Assembly (NCBI GenBank): GCA_041656735.1 | Contig: JBBACY010000001.1 | Coordinates: 186,001 to 250,000 of the forward strand | Direction of reading: 5' to 3' | From: Perlabentimonas sp041656735 | Lineage (GTDB): Bacteria; Bacteroidota; Bacteroidia; Bacteroidales; Tenuifilaceae | DNA: 64,000 nt | Shown here: in pieces, positions 1 through 8,226 of the stretch | Numbering within the stretch: position 1 is the first letter of the stretch | Layout: the number at the start of each line of letters is the position of its first letter | Notes under the pieces: generated by a model | Database searches by the model: none | What the model saw: only the letters and a program-made list of their open reading frames with translations | What the model was told of the DNA's origin: nothing | Made by a program: the position numbers and the translations under genes

Positions 1-265
1 AGGATTGGATCCTAAAACTTCAATTCTTATTGATAATCTAATTAAGGAAATTACAGAGGAGTATGGCATTACAACCATTGTAAATACGCACGATATGAAT
101 TCGGTTATGGGCATTGGCGATAAAATAATATATATTTACAAAGGACAAAAGTGGTGGGAGGGTACAAACAAGGAAATTCTCCATTCCGATAATCAGGAGT
201 TAAATGATTTTGTGTTTGCTTCGAAGTTGGCCAAACAAATTCGCTATGGAAAGCAGGAAGGGTAA
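1..265 (+). CDS. ABC transporter ATP-binding protein, C-terminal fragment (MlaF-like)
   Basis: The gene enters from outside the window; codons are in frame from base 2 (G-L-D-P-K-T-S), so only about the last 87 residues are present. GLDP is the usual post-Walker B/D-loop sequence of ABC ATPases, and NTHDMNSV supplies the switch histidine (H-loop). The spacing and the ending resemble the ATPase of phospholipid/organic-solvent transporters (Mla type), which drive lipid traffic between the membranes. The Walker A and signature motifs lie upstream, so the family is likely and the subfamily is inferred. The next gene, trpS, is in the same direction but has its own promoter. Confidence 0.8.
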   Translation, partial: GLDPKTSILIDNLIKEITEEYGITTIVNTHDMNSVMGIGDKIIYIYKGQKWWEGTNKEILHSDNQELNDFVFASKLAKQIRYGKQEG

Positions 266-304
266 ACACCGTAAAACCTGTTTTTTCTCAATTTAAATGT
301 TTAC

Positions 305-312
305 TATATTTG
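305..312 (+). promoter_or_regulatory. -7 promoter element of trpS
   Basis: TATATTTG matches the Bacteroidetes -7 consensus TAnnTTTG exactly and lies 13 nt before the trpS ATG. A convincing TTTG -33 box is not visible; a T-rich stretch lies near 281-286. Confidence 0.6.
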
Positions 313-325
313 CAAATTATTAATT

Positions 326-1324
326 ATGAATACTATGGATATTGTTGTAAGTGGAATTAGATCTACGGGGAAATTGCATCTTGGAAACTATTTTGGGGCC
401 CTCAAAAATTTTGTGAGGATGCAGCACGAAAACCAATGCTATTTTTTTATTGCCGATTACCACTCGCTTACAACGCATCCTACCCCCGAAAATTTACATG
501 GTTCGGTTAAACAGGTTTTTGCCGAGTACCTCGCCTGCGGCCTCGACCCCGAGGTGGCCACGCTTTATGTGCAAAGCGACGTTCCCGAAATTCCAGAGCT
601 GTACCTTTTGCTTAATATGAATGCCTATTTGGGCGAGCTTGAGCGAAGCACTTCATTTAAGGATAAGATTAGGACTATGCCCAATAACGTAAATGCTGGC
701 TTACTTACCTATCCCTCACTTATGGCGGCCGACATTATTATTCATAAGGCTCTAAAAGTGCCTGTGGGGAAGGATCAGGAACAGCATTTGGAGATGACCC
801 GAACCTTTGCCGGCAGGTTTAACAGGCTTTATAATGTTGATTACTTTCCCGAACCTGTAGCGTATAATTTTGGCGAGCAGCTGGTTAAAATCCCTGGCCT
901 CGACGGAAGCGGTAAGATGGGTAAATCGGAGGGTAACGCCATCTATTTATCCGACGATCCCAAAGATATTCGTAAAAAGGTGATGAAAGCTGTTACCGAT
1001 GGCGGACCAACGGTGCCAAATCAACCAAAGCCAGAACCAATACAAAACCTGTTTACGCTAATGAATGTGGTTTCATCGGCAGATACTGTTGCCTTTTTTA
1101 ACGACAAGTACAATAGCTGCGAAGTTAGATATGGTGATATGAAAAAACAGCTTGCTGAGGATATTATCGTTTTTACCGAGCCATTCCGTCAGCGAATAGA
1201 GGATATTTTAGCTAACACCGACTACCTTCGCAAGGTTGCAAAAACTGGAGCCGAAAAAGCTCGCGAAAGTGCATCTCGCACAATTAAAGAGGTTCGTCAA
1301 ATTATTGGGATTAAACAGTTTTAG
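326..1324 (+). CDS. trpS: Tryptophan--tRNA ligase
   Basis: Charges tRNA(Trp) with tryptophan in the cytoplasm. It is a class I synthetase of 332 residues, the usual length. The HIGH-type motif appears as GKLHLGNYFGAL near residues 15-26 and the KMSKS loop as GSGKMGKSEG near residue 193. The DQEQHLEMTR segment that contacts the adenylate is also present. ATG at 326 is taken as the start; an in-frame ATG at 335 would remove only three residues and sits just before the conserved IVVSGIRSTG. A perfect -7 promoter box lies immediately upstream, so it is probably expressed independently of the ABC gene. Confidence 0.97.
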   Translation: MNTMDIVVSGIRSTGKLHLGNYFGALKNFVRMQHENQCYFFIADYHSLTTHPTPENLHGSVKQVFAEYLACGLDPEVATLYVQSDVPEIPELYLLLNMNAYLGELERSTSFKDKIRTMPNNVNAGLLTYPSLMAADIIIHKALKVPVGKDQEQHLEMTRTFAGRFNRLYNVDYFPEPVAYNFGEQLVKIPGLDGSGKMGKSEGNAIYLSDDPKDIRKKVMKAVTDGGPTVPNQPKPEPIQNLFTLMNVVSSADTVAFFNDKYNSCEVRYGDMKKQLAEDIIVFTEPFRQRIEDILANTDYLRKVAKTGAEKARESASRTIKEVRQIIGIKQF

Positions 1325-1517
1325 TTTCTGACTCTTATTAACTTCGTTATTTACAGTTTTCGTGTAGATGTTCCTTGTCCTTTTATTTTTTTCTAGATAA
1401 ACTCCACTCTTTTGGGTTATATGCTACAATTTTTGAACAATATTATGGTGATATGCACCCCAGTTAAAATTGTTTATATCAAGCACTACATTTATAGAAA
1501 CACATACCAAAAATTTA

Positions 1518-1525
1518 TACTTTTG
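1518..1525 (+). promoter_or_regulatory. -7 promoter element upstream of coiled-coil membrane protein
   Basis: TACTTTTG matches TAnnTTTG exactly and would give a leader of about 80 nt before the ATG at 1613. Confidence 0.5.
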
Positions 1526-1612
1526 TACTCATAAGAGTTTTCTCTTTACAATTATTTATAATTTTATACGTTATATACTCGTCAATAAAACCATTTCATA
1601 AATAGAACAACC

Positions 1613-2545
1613 ATGGATTCAAATTCTGTTACACCCAAAAACACTGATTTATCAACCCAAAATCAGCCTCAGCGAGGCGGAAAAGCAGTTATGCTTTTAA
1701 CCGCATTAATTGTGGTTTTAGCCGTTATACTGGGGGTAGTTGGCTTTATGTATTTTTCTGATCATAAAAAATCGATTGAAATTCAAAACCAACTTAATAT
1801 AGAGAAGGATTCAATTACCGTGAACCTTCAAAAGATAATGTACGAGTATGATGAGTTAGAAACAGACAACGAGGTTGTTAAGGAGAAGTTGACCGAAGAG
1901 CAAGAACGTGCCGCTAAGCTATACGATGAGCTTAAGCAGGTTAAGCAGGTTAGCTACGCCAAAATTAAGGAGTACCAGCGCGAACTTGGTACCCTAAGGT
2001 CAATTATGCGAACTATGGTTAAAGAGATCGATTCGCTTAATACGCTAAACCAGCAGCTTATTGTTGAGAACATAAAAGTTAGACAGGAGTACTCTATGTC
2101 GCAAAAAACGGTAGAATCACTTGAGCAGAAAACTCAGGAACTTAGCACGGCGGTTGAAAAGGGATCGGTGGTTAAAGCTCGCAATGTGAATATTGAGGTT
2201 ACCAATAAGCGTGGTCGCTCTATTACGCGAGCTCGTAATGTTGATAAGATACAAACCTGCTTTACCTTGTCGGAAAACCGTATTGCCAAGCCCGGAGCGC
2301 GGTACGTGTACATTCGAATTTTAGGACCCGATGGATTTATTTTAGCAAAATCGAACACGGATTTATTTGATTTCGAAGGAGAAAAAATTGTTTACTCGGC
2401 ACATCGTGAGGTCGATTACCAGAATCAGGATATTGAGATGTGTATTTTTTACGATAGCAATGGCGAGTTACTTCCAGGGAAGTATGAGGTTTCCATATTT
2501 ATGGAAGGCTATGTGATAGGCCTTGGCGAATTTTTACTGAAATAG
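1613..2545 (+). CDS. Membrane-anchored coiled-coil protein of unknown function
   Basis: A 310-residue protein whose specific function I do not recognise. A polar N-terminus (1-25) is followed by one hydrophobic helix (about 26-48, rich in L, V, I and A) and then a long heptad-type charged region (about 55-190) that should form a coiled coil. The last 120 residues look like a compact beta-rich domain beginning at NVNIEVTNKRGRSITRAR. The layout suggests an inner-membrane anchor with a periplasmic stalk and terminal domain. Such proteins are common in Bacteroidetes and are sometimes mislabelled as ParA, but there is no Walker motif here. Monocistronic, with its own promoter and a clear terminator. 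Confidence 0.8.
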   Translation: MDSNSVTPKNTDLSTQNQPQRGGKAVMLLTALIVVLAVILGVVGFMYFSDHKKSIEIQNQLNIEKDSITVNLQKIMYEYDELETDNEVVKEKLTEEQERAAKLYDELKQVKQVSYAKIKEYQRELGTLRSIMRTMVKEIDSLNTLNQQLIVENIKVRQEYSMSQKTVESLEQKTQELSTAVEKGSVVKARNVNIEVTNKRGRSITRARNVDKIQTCFTLSENRIAKPGARYVYIRILGPDGFILAKSNTDLFDFEGEKIVYSAHREVDYQNQDIEMCIFYDSNGELLPGKYEVSIFMEGYVIGLGEFLLK

Positions 2546-2592
2546 ATAAGCCACTTACCATTCGATATAGAGTGTAAGTTTTAAATATTAGG

Positions 2593-2626
2593 GGGTTGGA
2601 CTTTTTTAAAGTTCAACCCTTTTTTA
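2593..2626 (+). terminator. Rho-independent terminator
   Basis: A 12-bp stem (2593-2604 with 2608-2619, one G-U pair, TTT loop) is followed by seven T. It lies about 50 nt after the stop of the coiled-coil membrane protein. Confidence 0.85.
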
Positions 2627-2965
2627 TTACTACCCTTTGATTTGCTTCAGGGTTAACAACGACAAGCGTTATGGAAGATATAACCATTAATTTAGTCCAT
2701 TAAGCCTAAAAAACAAGTAAGAAAGAGGGGCGTAGCACTGTCATCATAGCCTTACCTTTTGAATGCCATAACCATTTATTTCAGGGCCATGCCTCTCAAA
2801 TGTGCTATTTACCAATTTCTGCAATGATGCCAGGGCTATGCTCCTAAAAATAAAACGATGATGCTTGTTTATCCCCTTTCTTCAGAAGATAAAAACTCGG
2901 ATAATTATACAAGGCGTCTTAATCGCACAAATTAATTGTGTCTAGGTGTCCCAATGCGGAAAGCA
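2627..2965. other. Intergenic stretch with degenerate repeat-like words
   Basis: No credible gene. Similar words such as CAGGGCCATGCC (about 2783) and CAGGGCTATGCT (about 2831), plus GGGGCGTAGC near 2727, suggest the worn remains of a palindromic intergenic repeat. Confidence 0.35.
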
Positions 2966-3001
2966 GAAAAAAGGGCGGCTGGATTACTTCCAGCCGCCCT
3001 T
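2966..3001 (-). terminator. Rho-independent terminator of the S41 protease gene
   Basis: A perfect 13-bp stem (2971-2983 with 2989-3001) has a 5-nt loop. Read on the minus strand it is followed by a T-run (A-run at 2966-2972 on the plus strand). It lies about 30 nt past the protease stop codon. Confidence 0.9.
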
Positions 3002-3031
3002 CAAATTAAAACTAACCCTTTTAACTATTTA

Positions 3032-6000
3032 TTAAAGCTCTTTTAGTAGCTCCTCAACTGCTTTTTTAAGCTGAAGGTCTTTGCCATACAGTACAGCCTC
3101 AAAAGGACTCTCAACCTTTATATCTGGCTCCAACTGTAGGTTTTCGAGTGCTCTGTTCTCCTCAATTCCCCAAACGGCAATCATTGGGATACCGAAAATA
3201 ATTGTTGGGTCAATTTGGGTTTCCCACCAAACGGCTGTACCTGTTCCTGGAACGGGCATTCCGATAAGTTTACCAATTCCTTTGGCTCTATAGGCGTAGG
3301 GGAACAGGTGCGCATCGCTGTAATTTCCTTCACTCATAATAACTGCGCTAGGCTTCGACCATTTGTCTTGGGGTTCACCACCTCTGGTTACAAAACCGTA
3401 CGGCCTAAATGTGGCGTAGGGTTTACCATCGAGAAAGTTTGAGAGATCTTCGTGCAGCCAGCCCCCACCGTTGAAGCGAGTATCAACAATAAGAGCTTCC
3501 TTATCGGCATTTTTACCTTTTACCTCATCATAAACTGTTCGGAAACTATTGTCGTTCATTCCTCTAACGTGAACGTACCCAACACGACCGCCGCTTAGCT
3601 CATCGGTTAGCTTGCGCATAGTTTCAACCCAACGTTTGTAAAGCAAGCCATTCTCTTCACCAGATGAAATTGGTTTCACAATCTCATCCCATCGTTTACC
3701 TGTTGCTGGATTGAAAACACTTAATAGCACATTGTTGTCAGCTTTTCTATTCAGTAATTTATTCCAATCTATCGTACTATTAATTGCTTGGCCATCAATT
3801 TTTTCAATCACATTTCCTGCTGTAATCTTGCTTTCAGCTTTATCAAGCGGGCCACCTTTAATTACCTCCGTAATTTTTAGGCCATCGCCCCCTATTTTCT
3901 CATCGTAAAATAGGCCGAGCGAAGCAGTAGCATCGCCATTCTCGGGTCGGTGGTAGTATCTTCCGCCAGTATGCGAGCCATTAAGTTCGCCCAAAAGTTC
4001 GCTTAGGAGTTCCTGAAAATCGTAATTATTGTTGATATGTGGAAGGAATTTTGCGTAGCTCTCGCGGTACATATCCCAATCAATTCCATGTAGATTAGTA
4101 TCGTAGAACTTTCGCTTTACCTGTCTCCAAGCATGATGAAAAATATACTCACGCTCTGCGGCTGCATCCAGAACCATTTCAGCATTAATACTAACGGGGC
4201 TTACTTTACCAGTTTTTGTGTCAATTTTTTGGATTCGTCCGCTGGCCATAACAAATAGGTTGTCGCCATCCTTGGTTATCTCCATTTGACCACCCCTTGA
4301 GCCAATTTTAGCCAACGATTTTAACTCCTTGGTTCTTGTGTCAACCTCCCAAATATCATAACCTTTCTCGAAACGGGCCATAAAGTAAAGCTTATCACCT
4401 TTTGGTGAAATTTTGTAGCTAGCAAGGTTTACCGAACCTGGCGTTAATTTTACCCTCCAGTCTTCAACATTCTCAAAGTTCGGATTCCAGTCGGGGGTAG
4501 TAGACTTTTTCTTGTCAACCTTACCCTTCTTCTTGCTTTCATCCTTATCGGCCTCCTTCTCTTTCTCCTTTTCCTTGTCTTCTCGTTCTTTAATAAGAGT
4601 AAACTCATCCTTGCTTAGCATAAAGCGATCGTATGCTTCTTTATCAAAAAACATTGCATAAATATCTACCTCGCGCGCGCCTTGGTATGCGAGCGGTCTT
4701 TTACCATCCTTATCATTTACCCAAAGCATTGCTTTCCCGTCCATTGCCCAAAGGGGACTACCATCGGAGAATCCGCTATTGGTCAGTTTTGTTCCTTCGC
4801 CCGGATTCTTCACGTCGAATGCAACAAGGTACGATGCTCCGTACATTCCCATAGAGTTTCTCACAACTAGCCATTTGCTATCGAGGCTCCATATAAAATC
4901 TTGATCACCATCGGCATACGAGAAGTTTTGACCAGCAGGAACTATTGTTCGGGATGTTTTGCTCTCAAGGTTAAATATTTTTACAGTATTTCTGTCCTCA
5001 AGGTACGCAACCTCTTTGCCATCGGGTGAAACTACGGGTTGAAACTCCTCCTTATCGGTGGCAATTACGGCTTCTTCTTTTATTAATGTTGAAGCGAAAA
5101 AGTATGGCTCTTCGCTCCGCACAATAGATGCTTTGTATATATCCCAGCTTTCGCCCTGTTCTTTTGAGTAGTATAAGGATCTCCCATCGGGATCCCAGCT
5201 AAGCATTCTCTCCTGAACGGGCGAGTTGGTAACCCTTTTAGTGGCCTTACCTTCAACCGAGGTAACAAAAACTTCGCCCCTAAAAACGAAAGCTATCTCT
5301 TTTCCGTTGGGCGATAGGGCCATTTCAGAAGCACCAGCGCTTACAGAAACAATTTTTTCATCATTCCCCCTAATATCATACGTAGTATTAACCAGAACCT
5401 TAGCTGGTTCGCCTTCGCCTTTAAGTGTGTAAATGTCTCCATTCCAAGTAAAGCAAAGCGTGTTATTATCGGCTATGCTTAGGTGCCTCACTGGGTGATT
5501 TTCGAATTGAGTTAGCTGTTTCTCAGTTGGGTTATCGCCAATAGTACGCTTAAAAATATTCTGATTTCCATTCTTTTCGCTTAGGTAGTAAAAAGATTTG
5601 TTATCGGGTGCAAAAAGTGGCTCGCGGTTCTCTCCCTCAAAATCGCTTAACATAGTGTACGACTCATTTTTAATATCGTACAGCCAAATATCGCGAGTAA
5701 CCGATGATGTGTGATGTTTCCGCCACTCATCCTCATAACCTTTTCTATCCTGAAAAATAATCTGGTCGCCCTGCTGGTTGAAATGTGCGTTTTGGAACCC
5801 AGCACTGGAGATTAGGATATTTCTTCCTCCCTCAACGGGAACAGAGTATAGCTTACTATAAAGGCTTGCATTGGGAAAACGAACCGAGGTGTTTATGTCA
5901 TTCCGACCAGAGCTATAAATTACACTTTTACCGTCGGGTGTAAAATCCCAAGGGTAATCGTTGGAAGAGTGGTACGTGAGGCGTTGAGCTGTACCGCCAT

Positions 6001-6286
6001 TAGCAGGCATAATGTATACATCAAAGTTGCCAAACCGATCGCTTGCAAAGGCAATTTGCTTGCCATCGGGACTCCAAACAGGCATAAAGTTGTGCGCCCC
6101 ATGAATTGTAAGCGGCGTAGCGGTACCTCCAAATGAGGGAACCTTATACAAATCGCCTTTGTAACCAAAAACGATCTCAGTACCATCGGGTGAAATGGAT
6201 GGATACCTTAACCAAGCTGCATTATCTTGAGCAACAACAGGAAGCATCAAAATAAATAAGCCTAAAGCTAGAGCATATTTTTTCAT
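3032..6286 (-). CDS. Tricorn-like S41 family peptidase
   Basis: A 1084-residue exported protease. A signal peptide (1-19, ending VVAQ) is followed by two beta-propeller regions made of PD40/WD40-like SPDGK repeats (about 25-600), a highly charged Lys/Glu linker (about 610-640), the rest of the propeller, a PDZ domain (about 785-850) and a C-terminal S41 domain. The tricorn Ser-His pair is seen in NGSHTGG and the probable nucleophile serine is near residue 990 in EGNYSDAH; a glutamate follows in GIEENRALE. Tricorn homologues degrade peptides; this one probably acts in the periplasm. It is monocistronic with a strong terminator. Substrate unknown. Confidence 0.93.
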   Translation of the reverse strand: MKKYALALGLFILMLPVVAQDNAAWLRYPSISPDGTEIVFGYKGDLYKVPSFGGTATPLTIHGAHNFMPVWSPDGKQIAFASDRFGNFDVYIMPANGGTAQRLTYHSSNDYPWDFTPDGKSVIYSSGRNDINTSVRFPNASLYSKLYSVPVEGGRNILISSAGFQNAHFNQQGDQIIFQDRKGYEDEWRKHHTSSVTRDIWLYDIKNESYTMLSDFEGENREPLFAPDNKSFYYLSEKNGNQNIFKRTIGDNPTEKQLTQFENHPVRHLSIADNNTLCFTWNGDIYTLKGEGEPAKVLVNTTYDIRGNDEKIVSVSAGASEMALSPNGKEIAFVFRGEVFVTSVEGKATKRVTNSPVQERMLSWDPDGRSLYYSKEQGESWDIYKASIVRSEEPYFFASTLIKEEAVIATDKEEFQPVVSPDGKEVAYLEDRNTVKIFNLESKTSRTIVPAGQNFSYADGDQDFIWSLDSKWLVVRNSMGMYGASYLVAFDVKNPGEGTKLTNSGFSDGSPLWAMDGKAMLWVNDKDGKRPLAYQGAREVDIYAMFFDKEAYDRFMLSKDEFTLIKEREDKEKEKEKEADKDESKKKGKVDKKKSTTPDWNPNFENVEDWRVKLTPGSVNLASYKISPKGDKLYFMARFEKGYDIWEVDTRTKELKSLAKIGSRGGQMEITKDGDNLFVMASGRIQKIDTKTGKVSPVSINAEMVLDAAAEREYIFHHAWRQVKRKFYDTNLHGIDWDMYRESYAKFLPHINNNYDFQELLSELLGELNGSHTGGRYYHRPENGDATASLGLFYDEKIGGDGLKITEVIKGGPLDKAESKITAGNVIEKIDGQAINSTIDWNKLLNRKADNNVLLSVFNPATGKRWDEIVKPISSGEENGLLYKRWVETMRKLTDELSGGRVGYVHVRGMNDNSFRTVYDEVKGKNADKEALIVDTRFNGGGWLHEDLSNFLDGKPYATFRPYGFVTRGGEPQDKWSKPSAVIMSEGNYSDAHLFPYAYRAKGIGKLIGMPVPGTGTAVWWETQIDPTIIFGIPMIAVWGIEENRALENLQLEPDIKVESPFEAVLYGKDLQLKKAVEELLKEL

Positions 6287-6824
6287 ATTTTAAAGTTTTG
6301 TGAAGAAATTATGACGACTAAAATTTTGTTAAGCAGATAGGAATAAACAGTTAACATCAAATATGACAAAAAAATAGCTGTTTGGTTTAGCTGTAAGGTT
6401 ATGGTGCTTATAGTTAGCCGATTAAACATAATGGAATCCATTTAGCTTGACTAAAGTAACTTATTAGGGCGGGCTTATTCCACGAGAATTTTACCGATTC
6501 TTTTGAAACAAGTGGTGGAGCGGGAAACAAAGTTTTGCACGAGAAGGTTTCGGGAAAGTTTTTTTAGGAACTCATAAAAAACAGAAAAGCTATGCACATA
6601 TTATACTTTGAGAAACTTTCGCAAAGCTTGTCAACAATAAAAACTTGTCAAAATAATTGGCTACAAATTATGATGACAAACAGATAGATGCAAGGAGAAA
6701 GAATAACAGCGAAGTCTTGAGCCAACGATGAAACGATCAAGGTTACTATACCTTTTAGTAACTACCTGATTTGCATTTCAGAGAAAACTAAAACGTTCTA
6801 TTGAAAGTTATGATGAAGAGTTGT
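6287..6824. other. Gene-free A+T-rich stretch
   Basis: Lies between the divergently placed 5' end of the S41 protease gene and the 3' end of the PhnA-like gene. I see no coding sequence, RNA gene or strong hairpin, and no clear -7 box for the protease. Confidence 0.5.
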
Positions 6825-7403
6825 TCAATTCTTCTTTACATATTGGGTAATAATCACAATTTGCTGTCCTTCCACTCTTCCCTCAATAAATTCGGCATTG
6901 TTCGGATCCAGTCGAATGCCTCTCACAGCAGTTCCGCGTTTGGCTGTAAACCCGCCACCTTTTACGGTTAAATCTTTTATTAAAACCACGTTATCACCGT
7001 TTTGAAGAATATTTCCGTTACTATCAATATGCTTAATTGCATCCTCGTTTGCTTCTTCTGCAACTCCCAATTTAGCCCAAGCCAAGGTCTCCTCATCCAG
7101 ATACAGCATATCCAGTAAGGCTTGTGGCCAGTCTTCACCTTTCAGCTGGTTCAGCATTCGCCAAGCAACCACTTGAACCGCAGGAATTTGACTCCACATA
7201 CTATCGTTTAGACAATGCCAGTGCAGAGGATTAATTTTTTCGGTATCGCTTAGCTGTTCGTAACATGTGCCACAAACCATCACATAATCATCGGCACTGT
7301 TTTTTTGTGGAGGGATTACCTCAAAAGAGGTTAGGCCTTTAGTTGCGCCACACAGTTCACATTTTGAACCGCTTCTCTCTGTCAATTCTTTTTCAAAATT
7401 CAT
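6825..7403 (-). CDS. PhnA-like zinc-ribbon protein (YjdM family)
   Basis: About 192 residues from the ATG at 7403. A TTG 33 nt further upstream would add eleven unconserved residues, so the ATG before NFEKEL is preferred. The N-terminal zinc ribbon has two CxxC pairs, CELC and CGTC, and the C-terminal PhnA domain begins near DSNGNILQNGDNV and ends IITQYVKKN. The family was once tied to alkylphosphonate use, but its real role is not settled. No phn genes are nearby, so no pathway can be inferred. The middle section (about 60-115) is longer than in the short E. coli type. Confidence 0.88.
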   Translation of the reverse strand: MNFEKELTERSGSKCELCGATKGLTSFEVIPPQKNSADDYVMVCGTCYEQLSDTEKINPLHWHCLNDSMWSQIPAVQVVAWRMLNQLKGEDWPQALLDMLYLDEETLAWAKLGVAEEANEDAIKHIDSNGNILQNGDNVVLIKDLTVKGGGFTAKRGTAVRGIRLDPNNAEFIEGRVEGQQIVIITQYVKKN

Positions 7404-7522
7404 ATCGAATGCCTTATAATTTATTGTAAACCGCAAAGATAGGACATATCTACATCATTTTGTAAAGATATGTTTTATGGCAATGTGATACCTTTCGGAA
7501 ACAACCAGACTAACCTACCTCC

Positions 7523-7600
7523 GTCATCCTGAGCGAAATCGAAGGATGACAACTCTAACTCTCAAAGGCAAAACCGTTACTCTTCGACTCAGAATGACAG
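7523..7600. repeat. Palindromic intergenic repeat
   Basis: GTCATCCT (7523-7530) pairs with AGGATGAC (7543-7550), and a related, weaker copy follows at 7576-7598. Palindromes of this wording are frequent intergenic elements in Bacteroidetes genomes; no gene is involved. Confidence 0.5.
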
Positions 7601-7757
7601 AGGCGACCTAAAAATCAAAATTAAATCAAAAAAAACCTAAAAATTTTTGTATGATCAACTCCCACACATACAATAACTAAAACGACAACAAACGACTATA
7701 AACGAATAATAATCGGTTATAACTGTTTATTAACCGAATCGGCTGTTCTGTAGGTAG

Positions 7758-7765
7758 TTACTTTG
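7758..7765 (+). promoter_or_regulatory. Probable -7 element of ssb
   Basis: TTACTTTG matches TAnnTTTG at seven of eight positions, about 43 nt before the ssb ATG. The same variant precedes topA. Confidence 0.4.
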
Positions 7766-7807
7766 CATCAACAAGTAATTATTAACCAAAACATAAAACT
7801 TAGTATT

Positions 7808-8149
7808 ATGGAAACTACATTTAACAAGGTTGAACTTCAAGGGTTCTTAGGTCGCGATGCCGAAATTCGTACATTTGATAGCGGACGTACACTTGTTTCG
7901 CTTAACGTGGCAACAAATGAAAGCTACAAAAATGCACAGGGCGAGTGGGTAAACAATACCTCATGGCATAACGTAACGCAATGGCGTACTAAAATTGATG
8001 AATCGGTAAGTGCCAATTTTAAGAAGGGTGCGCGGGTATCTGTTGTGGGTAAACTTAATACACGTAAGTACACCGACAAGCAGGGCCAAACAAAGTACAT
8101 TACTGAAGTGGTGGCGCAAAAGGTTGAACTGGTTGTTACCCAGAATTAG
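7808..8149 (+). CDS. ssb: Single-stranded DNA-binding protein, short form
   Basis: A 113-residue OB-fold protein from the ATG at 7808. The longer frame from TTG at 7763 would add fifteen residues that do not resemble SSB and would start inside the promoter. FNKVELQGFLGRDAEIR and NTSWHNVTQW are typical of the SSB oligomerisation and DNA-binding core. The protein stops at VELVVTQN, directly after the OB fold, so it lacks the usual flexible linker and acidic DDDIPF-type tail that recruits partner proteins. It may be an accessory SSB, with the main SSB encoded elsewhere. Confidence 0.92.
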   Translation: METTFNKVELQGFLGRDAEIRTFDSGRTLVSLNVATNESYKNAQGEWVNNTSWHNVTQWRTKIDESVSANFKKGARVSVVGKLNTRKYTDKQGQTKYITEVVAQKVELVVTQN

Positions 8150-8168
8150 GAAGGATGAATAGATTGCC

Positions 8169-8208
8169 AAAAAAAGGGCTGTTGGAAATTTCCAACAGCC
8201 CTTCGTTT
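8169..8208. terminator. Bidirectional terminator between ssb and the beta-lactamase-like gene
   Basis: A perfect 30-bp palindrome (8174-8188 with 8189-8203) has an A-run on its left (8169-8175) and a weak T-rich right side. It is best suited to the minus-strand gene but sits between two convergent genes. Confidence 0.85.
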
Positions 8209-8226
8209 AGTGTTATAAGTTTGGGT

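Noticed and set aside
1613..2545. ParA-type chromosome partitioning protein
   Set aside because: There is no Walker A or deviant P-loop; the protein is a membrane-anchored coiled coil.
7404..7436. TTG start extending the PhnA-like protein by eleven residues
   Set aside because: The extra residues are unlike the family and the ATG at 7403 starts directly at the conserved N-terminus.
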